This document shows positions 34,653 through 43,485 of a stretch of 64,000 bases of DNA, piece by piece (position 1 is the first letter of the stretch; every line of letters begins with the position of its first letter). Position numbers and translations under genes: made by a program. This DNA is from Halosimplex salinum (GTDB lineage: Archaea > Halobacteriota > Halobacteria > Halobacteriales > Haloarculaceae): NCBI RefSeq assembly GCF_003730195.1, contig NZ_QWGG01000005.1, positions 124,001-188,000 on the forward strand, in the 5' to 3' direction. Under the pieces are notes generated by a model. The model had not been told where the DNA came from, did not search any database, and saw nothing but the letters and a program-made list of their open reading frames with translations.

Positions 34653-35927
34653 ATGGGAGACGAGCCGGACATCGAGCAGACCAGGCGCGGATTCGTCCGG
34701 GCCGGGGTCGGACTCACGGCGGGTGGACTACTGGCCGGCTGTGTCGGCGGGAACGACTCGCCCGACACGGCCGGTGAGACGACGCCCGCGGAGACCGACG
34801 CCGCGTCCGCGAGTCCGACGGCAGCTGAGCCGTCCACCGGTGACACGACCGACGCGCCCGCGACGGAGTCGGCCACCCCGTCGACGGCCTACAGCGTCGA
34901 GATGGCGCCGATGGGCGAGGTCAGCTTCGACGAACCGCCCGAATCGATCTTCACCGTGATGAGCAGCCACGCCGACATGGCGCTGGCGCTGGGTCGCGGC
35001 GGCGACGTGAACGCCGTCTACGCCGTCGAGTACACGAACTCGCTGATGAACGCGTTCACGCCCCAGCTCGACGGGGTGAGCGTCGACTGGTCGGATCTCC
35101 TCGCTTCGTGGAACCCCCCGAAGGAAGCGGTCTACGAGCTCGACAGCGACATCCACCTCGCCGACCCGGCGAAGGTCCTCACGATGGGTGACTGGAACGA
35201 GGGCGACGTCGCGGAGATCGCCGAGCACGTCGGCCCGTGGTTCGGCAACTCCTTCAGCGCCGAACACGGCGAGCCGCCCGAGCCCTACGCCGACGACTAC
35301 GAGTACTACTCGCTCTGGGAGACGTTCGGCCACGTCGCGAGCGCGCTCCGGGAGGAGGCCCGCTACGAGGCGCTCGCCGAGGTCCGCGCCGACCTCCTCG
35401 CGACCATCGAATCGGGGCTCCCGCCGGAGTCCGAGCGGCCGTCCGTCGCGATGGTCCTCCCGTCCACCCGCGACGAGGGGATGTGGACCTACGACGTGAA
35501 CGGCGCGGGGTACCACGCCGCCCACACGCGCCCGCTCGGGGCCGTCGACGCTTTCGCCGACACCACCGTCGCGAACGGCGCGAAGATCGACTACGAGGCG
35601 CTCGCCGAAGCCGACCCCGACGTTCTCGTGGCGCTCGGCGGTGTCGTCGACGCCCACGACATGGCCGCGATCCGCGAGACGCTCGAAGACGACCCGGTCG
35701 CGAGCGGCGTCACCGCCGTCGACGAGGGCCGCGTCTACGCCCAGGGCACCCGCCACCAGGGCCCGCTCCTGAACCTCTTCCAGTTGGAGATGGGCGCCAA
35801 GCAGTGCTACCCCGAGCAGTTCGGCGAGTGGCCGACGTACGTCGAGGGCCCGTACCCCGACCTCTCCGCGGACGAACAGCTGTTCGACCACCAGCGCGTC
35901 GCCGCGATCATCACCGATTCACAATGA
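34653..35927 (+). CDS. Iron/siderophore ABC transporter substrate-binding lipoprotein 1
   Basis: A 424-residue Tat-exported lipoprotein (motif TRRGFVRAG, lipobox LLAGC) with a Thr/Ser/Pro-rich linker at about residues 34-80. The mature part follows the class III (FecB/BtuF-like) binding-protein pattern: ESIFTVMSSHADMALALG, ADPAKVLTMGDW, DYEYYSLWETFGHVASAL, and IDYEALAEADPDVLVALGG. These proteins bind Fe(III)-siderophores, haem or cobalamin and deliver them to a FecCD permease. It overlaps the next gene by four bases (ATGA). Iron boxes before the gene support iron as cargo. Confidence 0.87.
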   Translation: MGDEPDIEQTRRGFVRAGVGLTAGGLLAGCVGGNDSPDTAGETTPAETDAASASPTAAEPSTGDTTDAPATESATPSTAYSVEMAPMGEVSFDEPPESIFTVMSSHADMALALGRGGDVNAVYAVEYTNSLMNAFTPQLDGVSVDWSDLLASWNPPKEAVYELDSDIHLADPAKVLTMGDWNEGDVAEIAEHVGPWFGNSFSAEHGEPPEPYADDYEYYSLWETFGHVASALREEARYEALAEVRADLLATIESGLPPESERPSVAMVLPSTRDEGMWTYDVNGAGYHAAHTRPLGAVDAFADTTVANGAKIDYEALAEADPDVLVALGGVVDAHDMAAIRETLEDDPVASGVTAVDEGRVYAQGTRHQGPLLNLFQLEMGAKQCYPEQFGEWPTYVEGPYPDLSADEQLFDHQRVAAIITDSQ

Positions 35928-37135
35928 CTGACGACAGTCCCTCCGAGACGACACGAAGAGCCTACCTGACCACCAGCGCGGCGCTGTTCGGCGGCGGCCT
36001 GCTCGCCGGCTGTACGAGCGACTCCGGGTCGACCGATACCCCGGAATCGGCCGCCACCGACGCGCCGACCGAGACGCCGACGGACGCGCCGACAGACGCG
36101 GCCACCGACACTCCGGCCGGCACGCAGTCGACGCCCGACACGCCATACTCGGTATCGATGGAGCCGGTCGGCGAGGTGACCTTCGACTCGGTCCCCGAGA
36201 CGTGGGTCGCGAACAACGGTTCGTGGGCCGACATGGGCGTCGCACTCGGCCTCCAACCGCCGGAGGCCGTCTGGCTCACGGGCCGCTATCACACCCAGTA
36301 CTACGACGATATCCCCGGCGTGAGCGTCGACAAGAGCGACATGGTCTCGCTCTACCAGGGCGAGGTCGACAAGGAACTGTTCCACGAACTGGACGCCGAT
36401 ATCCACGTCGTCGACCCGAACTTCCTCATGAACCGCTTCAAGGGATGGGAGCAGTCCGACGTCGACGAGGTCGCCGAGAGCGCCGGCCCCTTCTTCGGCA
36501 ACAGCATCTTCTCGACGGGCTACGGGTGGCACGAGGACTACCAGTACTACTCGCTGTACGAGGCCTTCGAGAAGCTTGCCGCGGCGTTCCAGGAACGCGA
36601 GCGCTACGAGGCGTTCGAAGCCGTCCACGAGGAGTTCCAGAGCGAGGTCTCGTCGGTCGTCCCCGAGAACGAGAGCGACCGGCCCGCGGTCGCGATCATG
36701 TGGGCCGGCGGCGACGAACCCGAGGAGTTCTCGCCGTACCTGATCGGCGAGGGGACCAGCTTCAAGCAGTGGCGCGATCTGGGCGTCAGGGACGCGCTGG
36801 CCGAGACCGACGTGCAGGACTTCCACAGCGACCGCTCGCGGATCGACTTCGAGACGCTCCTGGAGATCGACCCCGAGATCGTCCTGTTCCGCGGACAGGA
36901 GGCGAAGACCCGCTCGGAGTTCGAGGACACCGTCGTCTCGCACCTCGAGGACCACCAGACCGCGAGCGCGCTCACCGCCGTCCAGAACGACGACGTCTAC
37001 CGCGGCGGCGGCCTCTACCAGGGCCCGATCACGAACATGGTCCTGACCGAGCGCGGCGCCAGCCAGGTGTACGGCGTCGACGTCGACCTGTTCGACCGCG
37101 AGCGCGTCGCGGAAATCGTGAACGGGGACCTGTAG
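35924..37135 (+). CDS. Iron/siderophore ABC transporter substrate-binding lipoprotein 2 (paralogue)
   Basis: A 403-residue paralogue of the preceding protein: Tat motif TRRAYLTTS, lipobox LLAGC, Thr/Pro/Asp linker, then SVSMEPVGEVTFD, DYQYYSLYEAFEKLAAAF, and IDFETLLEIDPEIVLFRGQ. Both share the YxYYSLxExFxxLAxAx core and the C-terminal YxGGxLxQGPITN-type block (here RGGGLYQGPITN). Having two binding proteins for one permease may widen the range of siderophores. Starts ATGA overlapping the upstream stop and ends directly before the FAD-protein gene with no gap. Confidence 0.86.
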   Translation: MTDDSPSETTRRAYLTTSAALFGGGLLAGCTSDSGSTDTPESAATDAPTETPTDAPTDAATDTPAGTQSTPDTPYSVSMEPVGEVTFDSVPETWVANNGSWADMGVALGLQPPEAVWLTGRYHTQYYDDIPGVSVDKSDMVSLYQGEVDKELFHELDADIHVVDPNFLMNRFKGWEQSDVDEVAESAGPFFGNSIFSTGYGWHEDYQYYSLYEAFEKLAAAFQERERYEAFEAVHEEFQSEVSSVVPENESDRPAVAIMWAGGDEPEEFSPYLIGEGTSFKQWRDLGVRDALAETDVQDFHSDRSRIDFETLLEIDPEIVLFRGQEAKTRSEFEDTVVSHLEDHQTASALTAVQNDDVYRGGGLYQGPITNMVLTERGASQVYGVDVDLFDRERVAEIVNGDL

Positions 37136-38095
37136 ATGGCCGGGCGGGCGAGCGAGAGCGGCGACCGCTCCGTCGACACCGACAGCACGGACCGCTACGA
37201 CGCCGTCGTCGTCGGCTGCGGTCCGGCGGGCGCGGCCGCCGGGGTCTTCCTCGCGCGCTACGGCCTCGACACAGCCGTCTTCGACCGCGGTTCAGCCTCG
37301 CTCGACCGCTGTGCGTTCCTCGGGAACTACCCGGGATTCCCCGCGGGCATCGACATCGAGACCTTCCAGACGTTGCTCCGCGAGCACGCGCGCGAGACCG
37401 GCTGTCTCCTCGTGGACGATCTGGTCGAGTCGGTCGAGCGGGCTCCAGTGGGCGACGAGGACGGAGACTCGACAGCCCCCTTCGCCGTCGAGACGCAGGA
37501 CGATCGCCGCGTCCTCGCCGACCGAGTCGTCGCGGCGACGCGCTACGACGGCGAGTATCTCCGCCCTCTCGGCGGCGACGCGATGTTCGAGACCCACGAA
37601 CACGGCGGCGAGGAACACGAACACTTCGACCCGGACTACTCCGATACGGACGGGCGGACGCCGGTCGACGGGCTCTACGTCGCCTCGCCCGCGGGCCAGC
37701 GAGACGTGCAGGCGGTCGTCGCCGCCGGTCGCGGTGCCCACGTCGCCCGGACGCTCCTCGAAGACCGCCGGGCCGAACGTGGCTATCCGACCGACCTCGC
37801 TCGCCACTACGACTGGGTTCGCCCCGACAGCGAGTTCGAAGGCGAGTGGGGCGACCGCGAGCGCTGGCGCGAGTGGTTCGACGAGCGCGTCCCGGACGAC
37901 CACGAGACGGGCGACGAGCGCCTCGCCGACCTCCGCGAGGAGTATATCGACGACGCCTTCGAGACGCATCGGTCGCCCGAGGAGGTCGCCGATTTGACCG
38001 ACCGCGCTCACCGGGAACTGCTCGAACACCTCGACGACGATCTCGTCCTCGAACGCGCCGCCGAGATCGAGGCGGACCGCGCCGACACCGAGTAG
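37136..38095 (+). CDS. Thioredoxin reductase-like FAD-dependent oxidoreductase in the iron operon
   Basis: A 319-residue flavoprotein. The FAD-binding dinucleotide fold starts YDAVVVGCGPAGAAAGVFLARYGLDTAVFDRG. The first half resembles thioredoxin-reductase-type enzymes (FLGNYPGFPAGID), but the CxxC active-site pair is not seen, and the C-terminal half is acidic and helical (about residues 215-319). A role in releasing iron by reducing Fe(III)-siderophore, as for some siderophore-interacting flavoproteins, is an inference from position. The ATG at 37136 follows the preceding TAG directly. Confidence 0.7.
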   Translation: MAGRASESGDRSVDTDSTDRYDAVVVGCGPAGAAAGVFLARYGLDTAVFDRGSASLDRCAFLGNYPGFPAGIDIETFQTLLREHARETGCLLVDDLVESVERAPVGDEDGDSTAPFAVETQDDRRVLADRVVAATRYDGEYLRPLGGDAMFETHEHGGEEHEHFDPDYSDTDGRTPVDGLYVASPAGQRDVQAVVAAGRGAHVARTLLEDRRAERGYPTDLARHYDWVRPDSEFEGEWGDRERWREWFDERVPDDHETGDERLADLREEYIDDAFETHRSPEEVADLTDRAHRELLEHLDDDLVLERAAEIEADRADTE

Positions 38096-38172
38096 CCGCG
38101 ACAGCCTCTCGAGTAGTCTGGGACCCTGAACCCCTCTCGCTTCGGTCTCGAACCGCAATTACTAAGACTGTG

Positions 38173-38188
38173 TTTAGGTAAACCTAAA
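38173..38188. promoter_or_regulatory. DtxR/IdeR-like palindrome 3 before the permease gene
   Basis: TTTAGGTAAACCTAAA is a perfect palindrome ending nine bases before the ATG at 38197. It indicates an internal iron-regulated promoter in the operon, so that the permease and ATPase can be transcribed separately. Confidence 0.75.
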
Positions 38189-38196
38189 ACGATCGA

Positions 38197-39360
38197 ATGG
38201 CAGAAGACGTCACGTCGGGCGCCGAGCGGGAAGCGGGCGAGAGCGCGCGCTTCGCCTGGATCGACGGGTCGCTCCTCTCGCTGTGTCTCGGGAGTCTGGC
38301 CCTCGTCGTGGCCGCGGGGCTCGTGCAGGTGAGCTTCGGGTCGTACTCGATGTCGGTCGGGGAGGCCTGGCGGTCGGTCGTCGACACGGCGGTCCTGCTC
38401 GACGAGCGGTGGCTGCTCAACTTCCTGCTCGGCGAGGAGCTGATGCGGACGGTCACCGGGTTCCAGGGCGAGCTCCCGGAACTGGCGACTGAGACGCTCA
38501 TCGTCTGGAACATCCGCCTACCACGGGTGTTCGTCGCGATGCTCGTCGGGATGAACCTCGCCGTCTCGGGCGCCATCTTCCAGGCGGTGACGCGGAACGA
38601 ACTGGCCAGTCCGTTCATCCTCGGCGTCTCGTCGGGGGCGGGCCTGCTCATCCTCCTCACGCTGGTCGTGTTCCCGGTGCTGGCCACCGCGCTGCCGCTC
38701 ATCGCCGCCGCGGGTGGGATGGGCGCGTTCGTCCTCGTCTACCTCATCGCCTGGAAGGGCGGGACCTCGCCAGTGCGACTGGTCCTCGCCGGCGTCATCG
38801 TCGGCACCGTCTTTCAGAGCCTGCAGACCGGGCTGTTCTTCTTCGCCGACGACATCGGCGTGGTCCAGTCCGCCATCGCATGGACGACCGGGTCGCTGAC
38901 GGGCACCGACTGGGAGCAGGTCCGCACCGCGCTCCCGTGGACCATCGTCGCGATGGGCCTCGCGCTCGTGGGCGCGCGGCAGTTGAACGTCCTCCTGCTG
39001 GGCGAACGCACCGCGTCGTCGCTCGGCATGAACGTCGAACGGATGCGGTTCGCGCTCTCGGCGGTGGGTGTGCTGGCCGCCGCCGCGAGCATCGCCGTCG
39101 CCGGAATCGTCGGCTTCGTCGGCCTCATCGTCCCGCACGTCGTCCGTAACGTCGTCGGGAGCGACTACAAGCGCCTCGTCGTCGGCTGTCTGTTCGCCGG
39201 TCCCGCCCTGCTGGTCGCCGCCGACGTGGGCGCCCGGCTCGCGATTCCGGTCCTGATGGGCGGGAGCGGACAGCTCCCCGTCGGCATCGTCACCGGCCTC
39301 GTCGGCGGGCCGTACTTCCTCTACCTGATGCGCAAACAGGAGCAACTCGGAGAGATATGA
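38197..39360 (+). CDS. FecCD-family ABC transporter permease
   Basis: A 387-residue integral membrane protein with about 10 helices. Typical FecCD segments are WNIRLPRVFVAMLVGMNLAVSGAIFQ, NELASPFILGVSSGAGL, RTASSLGMNVERMRF and VGFVGLIVPHVVRNVVGSDYK near the C-terminus (the coupling-helix region). It forms the membrane pore for siderophore or cobalamin import. It overlaps the ATPase gene by four bases (ATGA, 39357-39360). An iron box just upstream indicates metal control. Confidence 0.93.
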   Translation: MAEDVTSGAEREAGESARFAWIDGSLLSLCLGSLALVVAAGLVQVSFGSYSMSVGEAWRSVVDTAVLLDERWLLNFLLGEELMRTVTGFQGELPELATETLIVWNIRLPRVFVAMLVGMNLAVSGAIFQAVTRNELASPFILGVSSGAGLLILLTLVVFPVLATALPLIAAAGGMGAFVLVYLIAWKGGTSPVRLVLAGVIVGTVFQSLQTGLFFFADDIGVVQSAIAWTTGSLTGTDWEQVRTALPWTIVAMGLALVGARQLNVLLLGERTASSLGMNVERMRFALSAVGVLAAAASIAVAGIVGFVGLIVPHVVRNVVGSDYKRLVVGCLFAGPALLVAADVGARLAIPVLMGGSGQLPVGIVTGLVGGPYFLYLMRKQEQLGEI

Positions 39361-40292
39361 GCCAGAGCGACACCACCCCGATCGGGACGCACCGCGACGA
39401 CGACCACACCGACTGCGACGAGACGCCGGACGCGCAGACCGCGCTCTCGGCGCCCGCCGTCGCGGCCAGCGAACCCGTGGGCACCCCCTTCGACGCCGAA
39501 GACCTCGTCGTCGGCTACCCGACGAGCGAGGAGGCCGTCGTCGACGGGGAGTCCCTCGTCGCCGCGCCCGGCCAGGTGACCGCCCTCGTCGGCCCCAACG
39601 GGAGCGGCAAGAGCACGCTCCTCAAAGCGATGGCCGATCAGCTGGCGCCCGAGGCCGGGACGGTCCGGCTCGACGGCGCCGACGTGACCGAGATGGACTC
39701 GAAGGACCTCGCTCGCCGGCTCGGTCTGCTCTCCCAGGAGAACGTCGCGCCGGACAGCATCACCGTCGAGAAGCTCGTCGAACACGGTCGCTACCCGCAT
39801 CGCGGCTTCTTCGACGGGCTGACCGAGGGAGACCTCGACGCGATCGACCGGGCGATCGACCTCGCGGGGGTCGACCACCTGCGCGAGCGCGACGTGGGTA
39901 GTCTCAGCGGCGGCCAGAAACAGCTCGTCTGGATCGCCATGATCCTCGCACAGGAGACCGACGTGCTCCTGCTCGACGAGCCCACCACGTTCCTCGACAT
40001 GCACCACCAGCTCGAAGTGATGGAGATCGTCGAGACCCTGCGCGACGAGAGCGACAAGACCGTCGTGGTCGTCCTCCACGACCTCCAGCAGGCCGCGCGC
40101 CTCGCCGACCACGTGGTCGCGCTCAAGGACGGCGCCGTCCAGAGCCGCGGCCAGCCCGAGGACGTGGTCTCCGAGGAGATGCTCGCCGACGTGTTCGGCA
40201 TCGAGGCGACCGTCACCCAGTCCGACATCGGCCCGCAGATCACGCCGCTCCGCCCGCTCCACGACGACGCCGGCGCCGACCGCCACCGCTGA
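39357..40292 (+). CDS. Iron/siderophore ABC transporter ATP-binding protein
   Basis: A 311-residue FepC-type ATPase. After an acidic 40-residue leader come Walker A VGPNGSGKSTLLK, signature SLSGGQKQLVW, Walker B VLLLDEPTTFLDM and the H-loop VVLHDLQQ. It powers the FecCD permease with the two binding proteins upstream. It ends the unit that starts at 34653; a 258-base gene-free gap follows before folD. Confidence 0.93.
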   Translation: MSQSDTTPIGTHRDDDHTDCDETPDAQTALSAPAVAASEPVGTPFDAEDLVVGYPTSEEAVVDGESLVAAPGQVTALVGPNGSGKSTLLKAMADQLAPEAGTVRLDGADVTEMDSKDLARRLGLLSQENVAPDSITVEKLVEHGRYPHRGFFDGLTEGDLDAIDRAIDLAGVDHLRERDVGSLSGGQKQLVWIAMILAQETDVLLLDEPTTFLDMHHQLEVMEIVETLRDESDKTVVVVLHDLQQAARLADHVVALKDGAVQSRGQPEDVVSEEMLADVFGIEATVTQSDIGPQITPLRPLHDDAGADRHR

Positions 40293-40550
40293 ATCCGTAT
40301 TCGTCGCTCTCGCGCTCCCGAACGGCTGTTTTTCCGCTCTCCTGTCTCCTGACCGGTTCGACCGCGTCTGACGCTGTCAACGGCATGCCGATATATCGAA
40401 TCGCGGGAGCGCCGCCACGGACGACCCGTCTGAGCAGCGCCGATTCGGTGCGAGACGGCCGTCGTGACACGCTCGGGAGAGACGACACAGTGTCGACGCC
40501 GGATTCCCCGCATCGGAGTGCTTACCGCCCGGTGACCGCCGTTTCTCTCC

Positions 40551-41450
40551 ATGGCGACGACCCTCGACGGCGAGGCACTGGCCGCTCGACTCCGCGACGA
40601 CCTGCGCGAGTCCGTCGAACGACTCGCGGACGCGGGCGTCCGGCCCGGACTGGCGACCGTCCACATGGGCGACGACCCCGCCGCGGAGTCGTACGTCGAG
40701 ATGAAACAGCGCGACTGCGCCGAACTGGGTATCGACGGGACGCACGTCGACCTCGACCCCGACGAATCGGCCGCGACGCTCCACGACACCATCGCGGATC
40801 TCAATGTGGACCCGGCGGTCCACGGGATCTTGATCCAGGACGACGTGCCCGATCACGTCGACTGGCGGGCGGCGGTCCGCGAGATCGACCCCGAGAAGGA
40901 CGTCGACGGACTCCACCCCGAGAACGTCGGTCGGCTCGTCGCGGGCGACCCACGGTTCGTCCCGTGTACGCCCCTCGGGATCCAGCGACTCCTCGCCGAG
41001 TACGAGATCGACCTCGCGGGCGCGCACGTGGTCGTCGTCAATCGGTCGATGATCGTCGGCAAGCCGCTGGCGGCCTTGCTGACCCAGCGGGGCGAGGGCG
41101 GCGACGCCACGGTGACGGTCTGCCACAGTCGGACCGACGGCCTCGCCGAGAAGACCTGGAACGCCGACGTTCTCGTCGTCGCCGTGGACGACCCGGAGTT
41201 CCTCGACGGATCGATGGTCAGTGAGGGAACGACGGTAGTCGACGTCGGGATCGGCCGCGTCCCGGCGGACACCGAACGCGGCTACGAACTCGTCGGCGAC
41301 GTGGAGGCGGCGAGCGTGGAGCCGAAAGCAGACTACTTCGCGCCCGTTCCCGGCGGCGTCGGCCCGATGACGCGGGTGATGCTCCACCGCAACACCGTCG
41401 AAGCCGTTCGCATTCAGGCCGGCACGTCCGTCGGTGAGGAGCGGCAGTAA
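40551..41450 (+). CDS. folD: Bifunctional methylenetetrahydrofolate dehydrogenase/methenyl-THF cyclohydrolase
   Basis: A 299-residue FolD that interconverts methylene-, methenyl- and formyl-tetrahydrofolate. Conserved pieces include PGLATVHMGDDPAAESYVEMKQRDC (with Y and K of the cyclohydrolase site), HGILIQDDVPDHVDW, KDVDGLHPENVGRL and PCTPLGIQRLL, then the NADP-binding VVNRSMIVGKPLAALL and PVPGGVGPMTR. All hallmark motifs are intact. The C-terminus is slightly extended (QAGTSVGEERQ). No neighbour is in folate metabolism. Confidence 0.95.
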   Translation: MATTLDGEALAARLRDDLRESVERLADAGVRPGLATVHMGDDPAAESYVEMKQRDCAELGIDGTHVDLDPDESAATLHDTIADLNVDPAVHGILIQDDVPDHVDWRAAVREIDPEKDVDGLHPENVGRLVAGDPRFVPCTPLGIQRLLAEYEIDLAGAHVVVVNRSMIVGKPLAALLTQRGEGGDATVTVCHSRTDGLAEKTWNADVLVVAVDDPEFLDGSMVSEGTTVVDVGIGRVPADTERGYELVGDVEAASVEPKADYFAPVPGGVGPMTRVMLHRNTVEAVRIQAGTSVGEERQ

Positions 41451-41621
41451 ACCGCCACGCGCTATACGAAACCTGCCGTGGCGAGTGATACGCACCGCAT
41501 CGATCCGCTCGTGGTTCGGGGGTTCGCGTCCTCCTGTGCTGCGATTTCGGTCGTGACGCCGGGTTCGCCGCTCCCGCTTCGAACCACAACCCCTACTTGC
41601 GCGCCCGGCGAGCGAGCAGGT

Positions 41622-42536
41622 ATGCAACTGGGCGTCATCGGACTCGGACGGATGGGGCAGATCGTCGTCGACCGCACGCTCGACGCCGGGCACGAGGTCG
41701 TCGCCTTCGACCTCGACGAGGAAGCGGTCGCGACGGCCGCCGACGCGGGCGCGACGCCGGCCGACTCCGCCGTCGACCTCGTCGAACGACTCGGCGACGA
41801 GAAACGGGTCTGGCTGATGGTCCCGGCCGGCGGGGCGGTCGACGCCGCGCTCGACGACCTCGAACCACACCTCGACGAGGACGACGTCGTCGTCGACGGC
41901 GGCAACTCCTACTTCGAGGACTCCGTCCGCCGCGCGGAGTCGACCGAGGCCGCCTACCTCGATTGCGGCACCTCCGGCGGCCCCGCCGGCGCGGAGCTGG
42001 GCTTCTCGCTGATGGTCGGCGGCCCCGAGTGGGCCTACGAGGAACTGACGCCCGTCTTCGACGCCGTCGCGACCGGCCCGGACGGCCACGACCGCATGGG
42101 TCCCGCCGGGTCGGGCCACTACGTCAAGATGGTCCACAACGGCGTCGAGTACGCGCTCATGCAGACCTACGGCGAAGGGTTCGAACTGCTCGCGAACGGC
42201 CGGTACGACCTCGACCTCGAGTCCGTCGCGCGCACGTGGAACAACGGTGCGGTCATCCGCTCGTGGCTGCTCGAACTCTGCGAGGAGGCGTTCCGCGAGG
42301 AGGGCAACCACCTCGGGACCGTGGCCGACCGCGTCGAGGGCGGGTCGACGGGGACCTGGACCGTCCAGGAGGCGCTCGAACAGGAAGTGCCGGTGCCGCT
42401 CATCTATCAGGCGCTCGCCGAGCGCTTCGACTCCCGGTCGGCGGGAGGCGAGGGGCCCGGTCGGTTCTCCCGGCGGCTGGCGAACCGGCTCCGGTACGGG
42501 TTCGGTCGCCACGAAGTTCCGCGGCGCGAGGAGTAG
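41622..42536 (+). CDS. gnd: 6-phosphogluconate dehydrogenase (decarboxylating), short type
   Basis: A 304-residue enzyme of the short, bacterial/archaeal GndA type, oxidising 6-phosphogluconate to ribulose 5-phosphate in the oxidative pentose-phosphate route. Motifs: LGVIGLGRMGQIVVDR (NAD(P) site), VVVDGGNSYFED, DCGTSGGPAGAELGFSLMVGG and GSGHYVKMVHNGVEYALMQ, with catalytic Lys in the last. Haloarchaea use this pathway to make pentoses. The start at 41622 has the Rossmann GxGxxG starting at residue 7. A GC-rich gene-free stretch precedes it. Confidence 0.94.
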   Translation: MQLGVIGLGRMGQIVVDRTLDAGHEVVAFDLDEEAVATAADAGATPADSAVDLVERLGDEKRVWLMVPAGGAVDAALDDLEPHLDEDDVVVDGGNSYFEDSVRRAESTEAAYLDCGTSGGPAGAELGFSLMVGGPEWAYEELTPVFDAVATGPDGHDRMGPAGSGHYVKMVHNGVEYALMQTYGEGFELLANGRYDLDLESVARTWNNGAVIRSWLLELCEEAFREEGNHLGTVADRVEGGSTGTWTVQEALEQEVPVPLIYQALAERFDSRSAGGEGPGRFSRRLANRLRYGFGRHEVPRREE

Positions 42537-42632
42537 ATACTCACCGCGCGCGTAACACGTTCGGCGCGTCTCTCGGCCGCTGTCCGGGGTCGAAGCGTCA
42601 CCTAATTATACGGGCACTCCGAAGCGAGAGAT

Positions 42633-43214
42633 ATGGTCGACCTAACGAGTGTCGTGCTCGGGGCGGGGTTGACGCTCATCGTCGTCGCGATCCACTACGC
42701 GAAGGGGACCGGCTGGGAGCCGGCGGCGGACATCTCCCAGGACGTCCTCGAACAGCGAGCGGCGGCGGTGCCCGAGACCGACTTCCCCGAACCTATGAAC
42801 CGCTCCATCGGCGGCGGCGCAGCCGGCGCCATCCCGTCCGGTGAAGGCGGTGCAGAGCTCGAAGAGGGCGAAGAGAGCGAGGAGGAGGAGGGCTTCGACC
42901 CCGAGTCGATCCCCGAGGACGAGGTCGAGTACTACGAGGTCGAGTTCGCCAAGGAAGGCGAGACCATCGAGATCGCCAACAACGAGAACATCCTCGACGT
43001 CGGCGAAGAGGAGGGCTGGGACCTGCCGTACGCCTGCCGCCAGGGCCAGTGTGTCTCCTGTGCCGGGCAGATCCAGGACGGCCCCGCGCTCGACTACATC
43101 CAGCACGAACACAACGAGGCGCTGTTCGACGACGACATGGAGGACGGCTACTGCCTGACCTGCGTCGCCTATCCGGTTGACGACTTCACGCTCGAAACCG
43201 GCGAGCAGCCCTGA
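42633..43214 (+). CDS. Membrane-anchored [2Fe-2S] ferredoxin
   Basis: A 193-residue protein: an N-terminal transmembrane helix (about residues 5-22), an acidic linker with Glu-rich stretch (about 70-85) and a plant-type [2Fe-2S] ferredoxin domain (about 95-190). Cluster ligands are CRQGQCVSC (C-x5-C-x2-C) and, about 36 residues later, YCLTC. Haloarchaeal ferredoxins carry electrons for 2-oxoacid oxidoreductases and other enzymes. The anchor suggests membrane-associated electron transfer. The partner is not in the window. Confidence 0.9.
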   Translation: MVDLTSVVLGAGLTLIVVAIHYAKGTGWEPAADISQDVLEQRAAAVPETDFPEPMNRSIGGGAAGAIPSGEGGAELEEGEESEEEEGFDPESIPEDEVEYYEVEFAKEGETIEIANNENILDVGEEEGWDLPYACRQGQCVSCAGQIQDGPALDYIQHEHNEALFDDDMEDGYCLTCVAYPVDDFTLETGEQP

Positions 43215-43485
43215 ACGCCGCGGTCACGAGTGTTCCGCGTTCTCTCCGTCTCGCACCGATACCGAGCGACAGCGCCCATCTCGATCCGAGGGCCCGTCGC
43301 TTAGCGGACACAGTAGCTGGTTCCGGGCCGAGATGTCACGGGCTCAAACCGCTCGGGCTCGGTTTGCGACGGCCTCGTGGACGTCAGTGAGTGTGATATC
43401 GCCTCTCTGACCGCCGGATACCCCGAATACGTGTCGTTCGATCGGGAATAAATATCATATACGTTCGTTCTAGACACTGGGGGAG

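Noticed and set aside
37136-38095. Calling the flavoprotein thioredoxin reductase
   Set aside because: The CxxC active-site pair is missing and the C-terminal half is not the usual NADPH domain, so only the broader flavoprotein label is kept.
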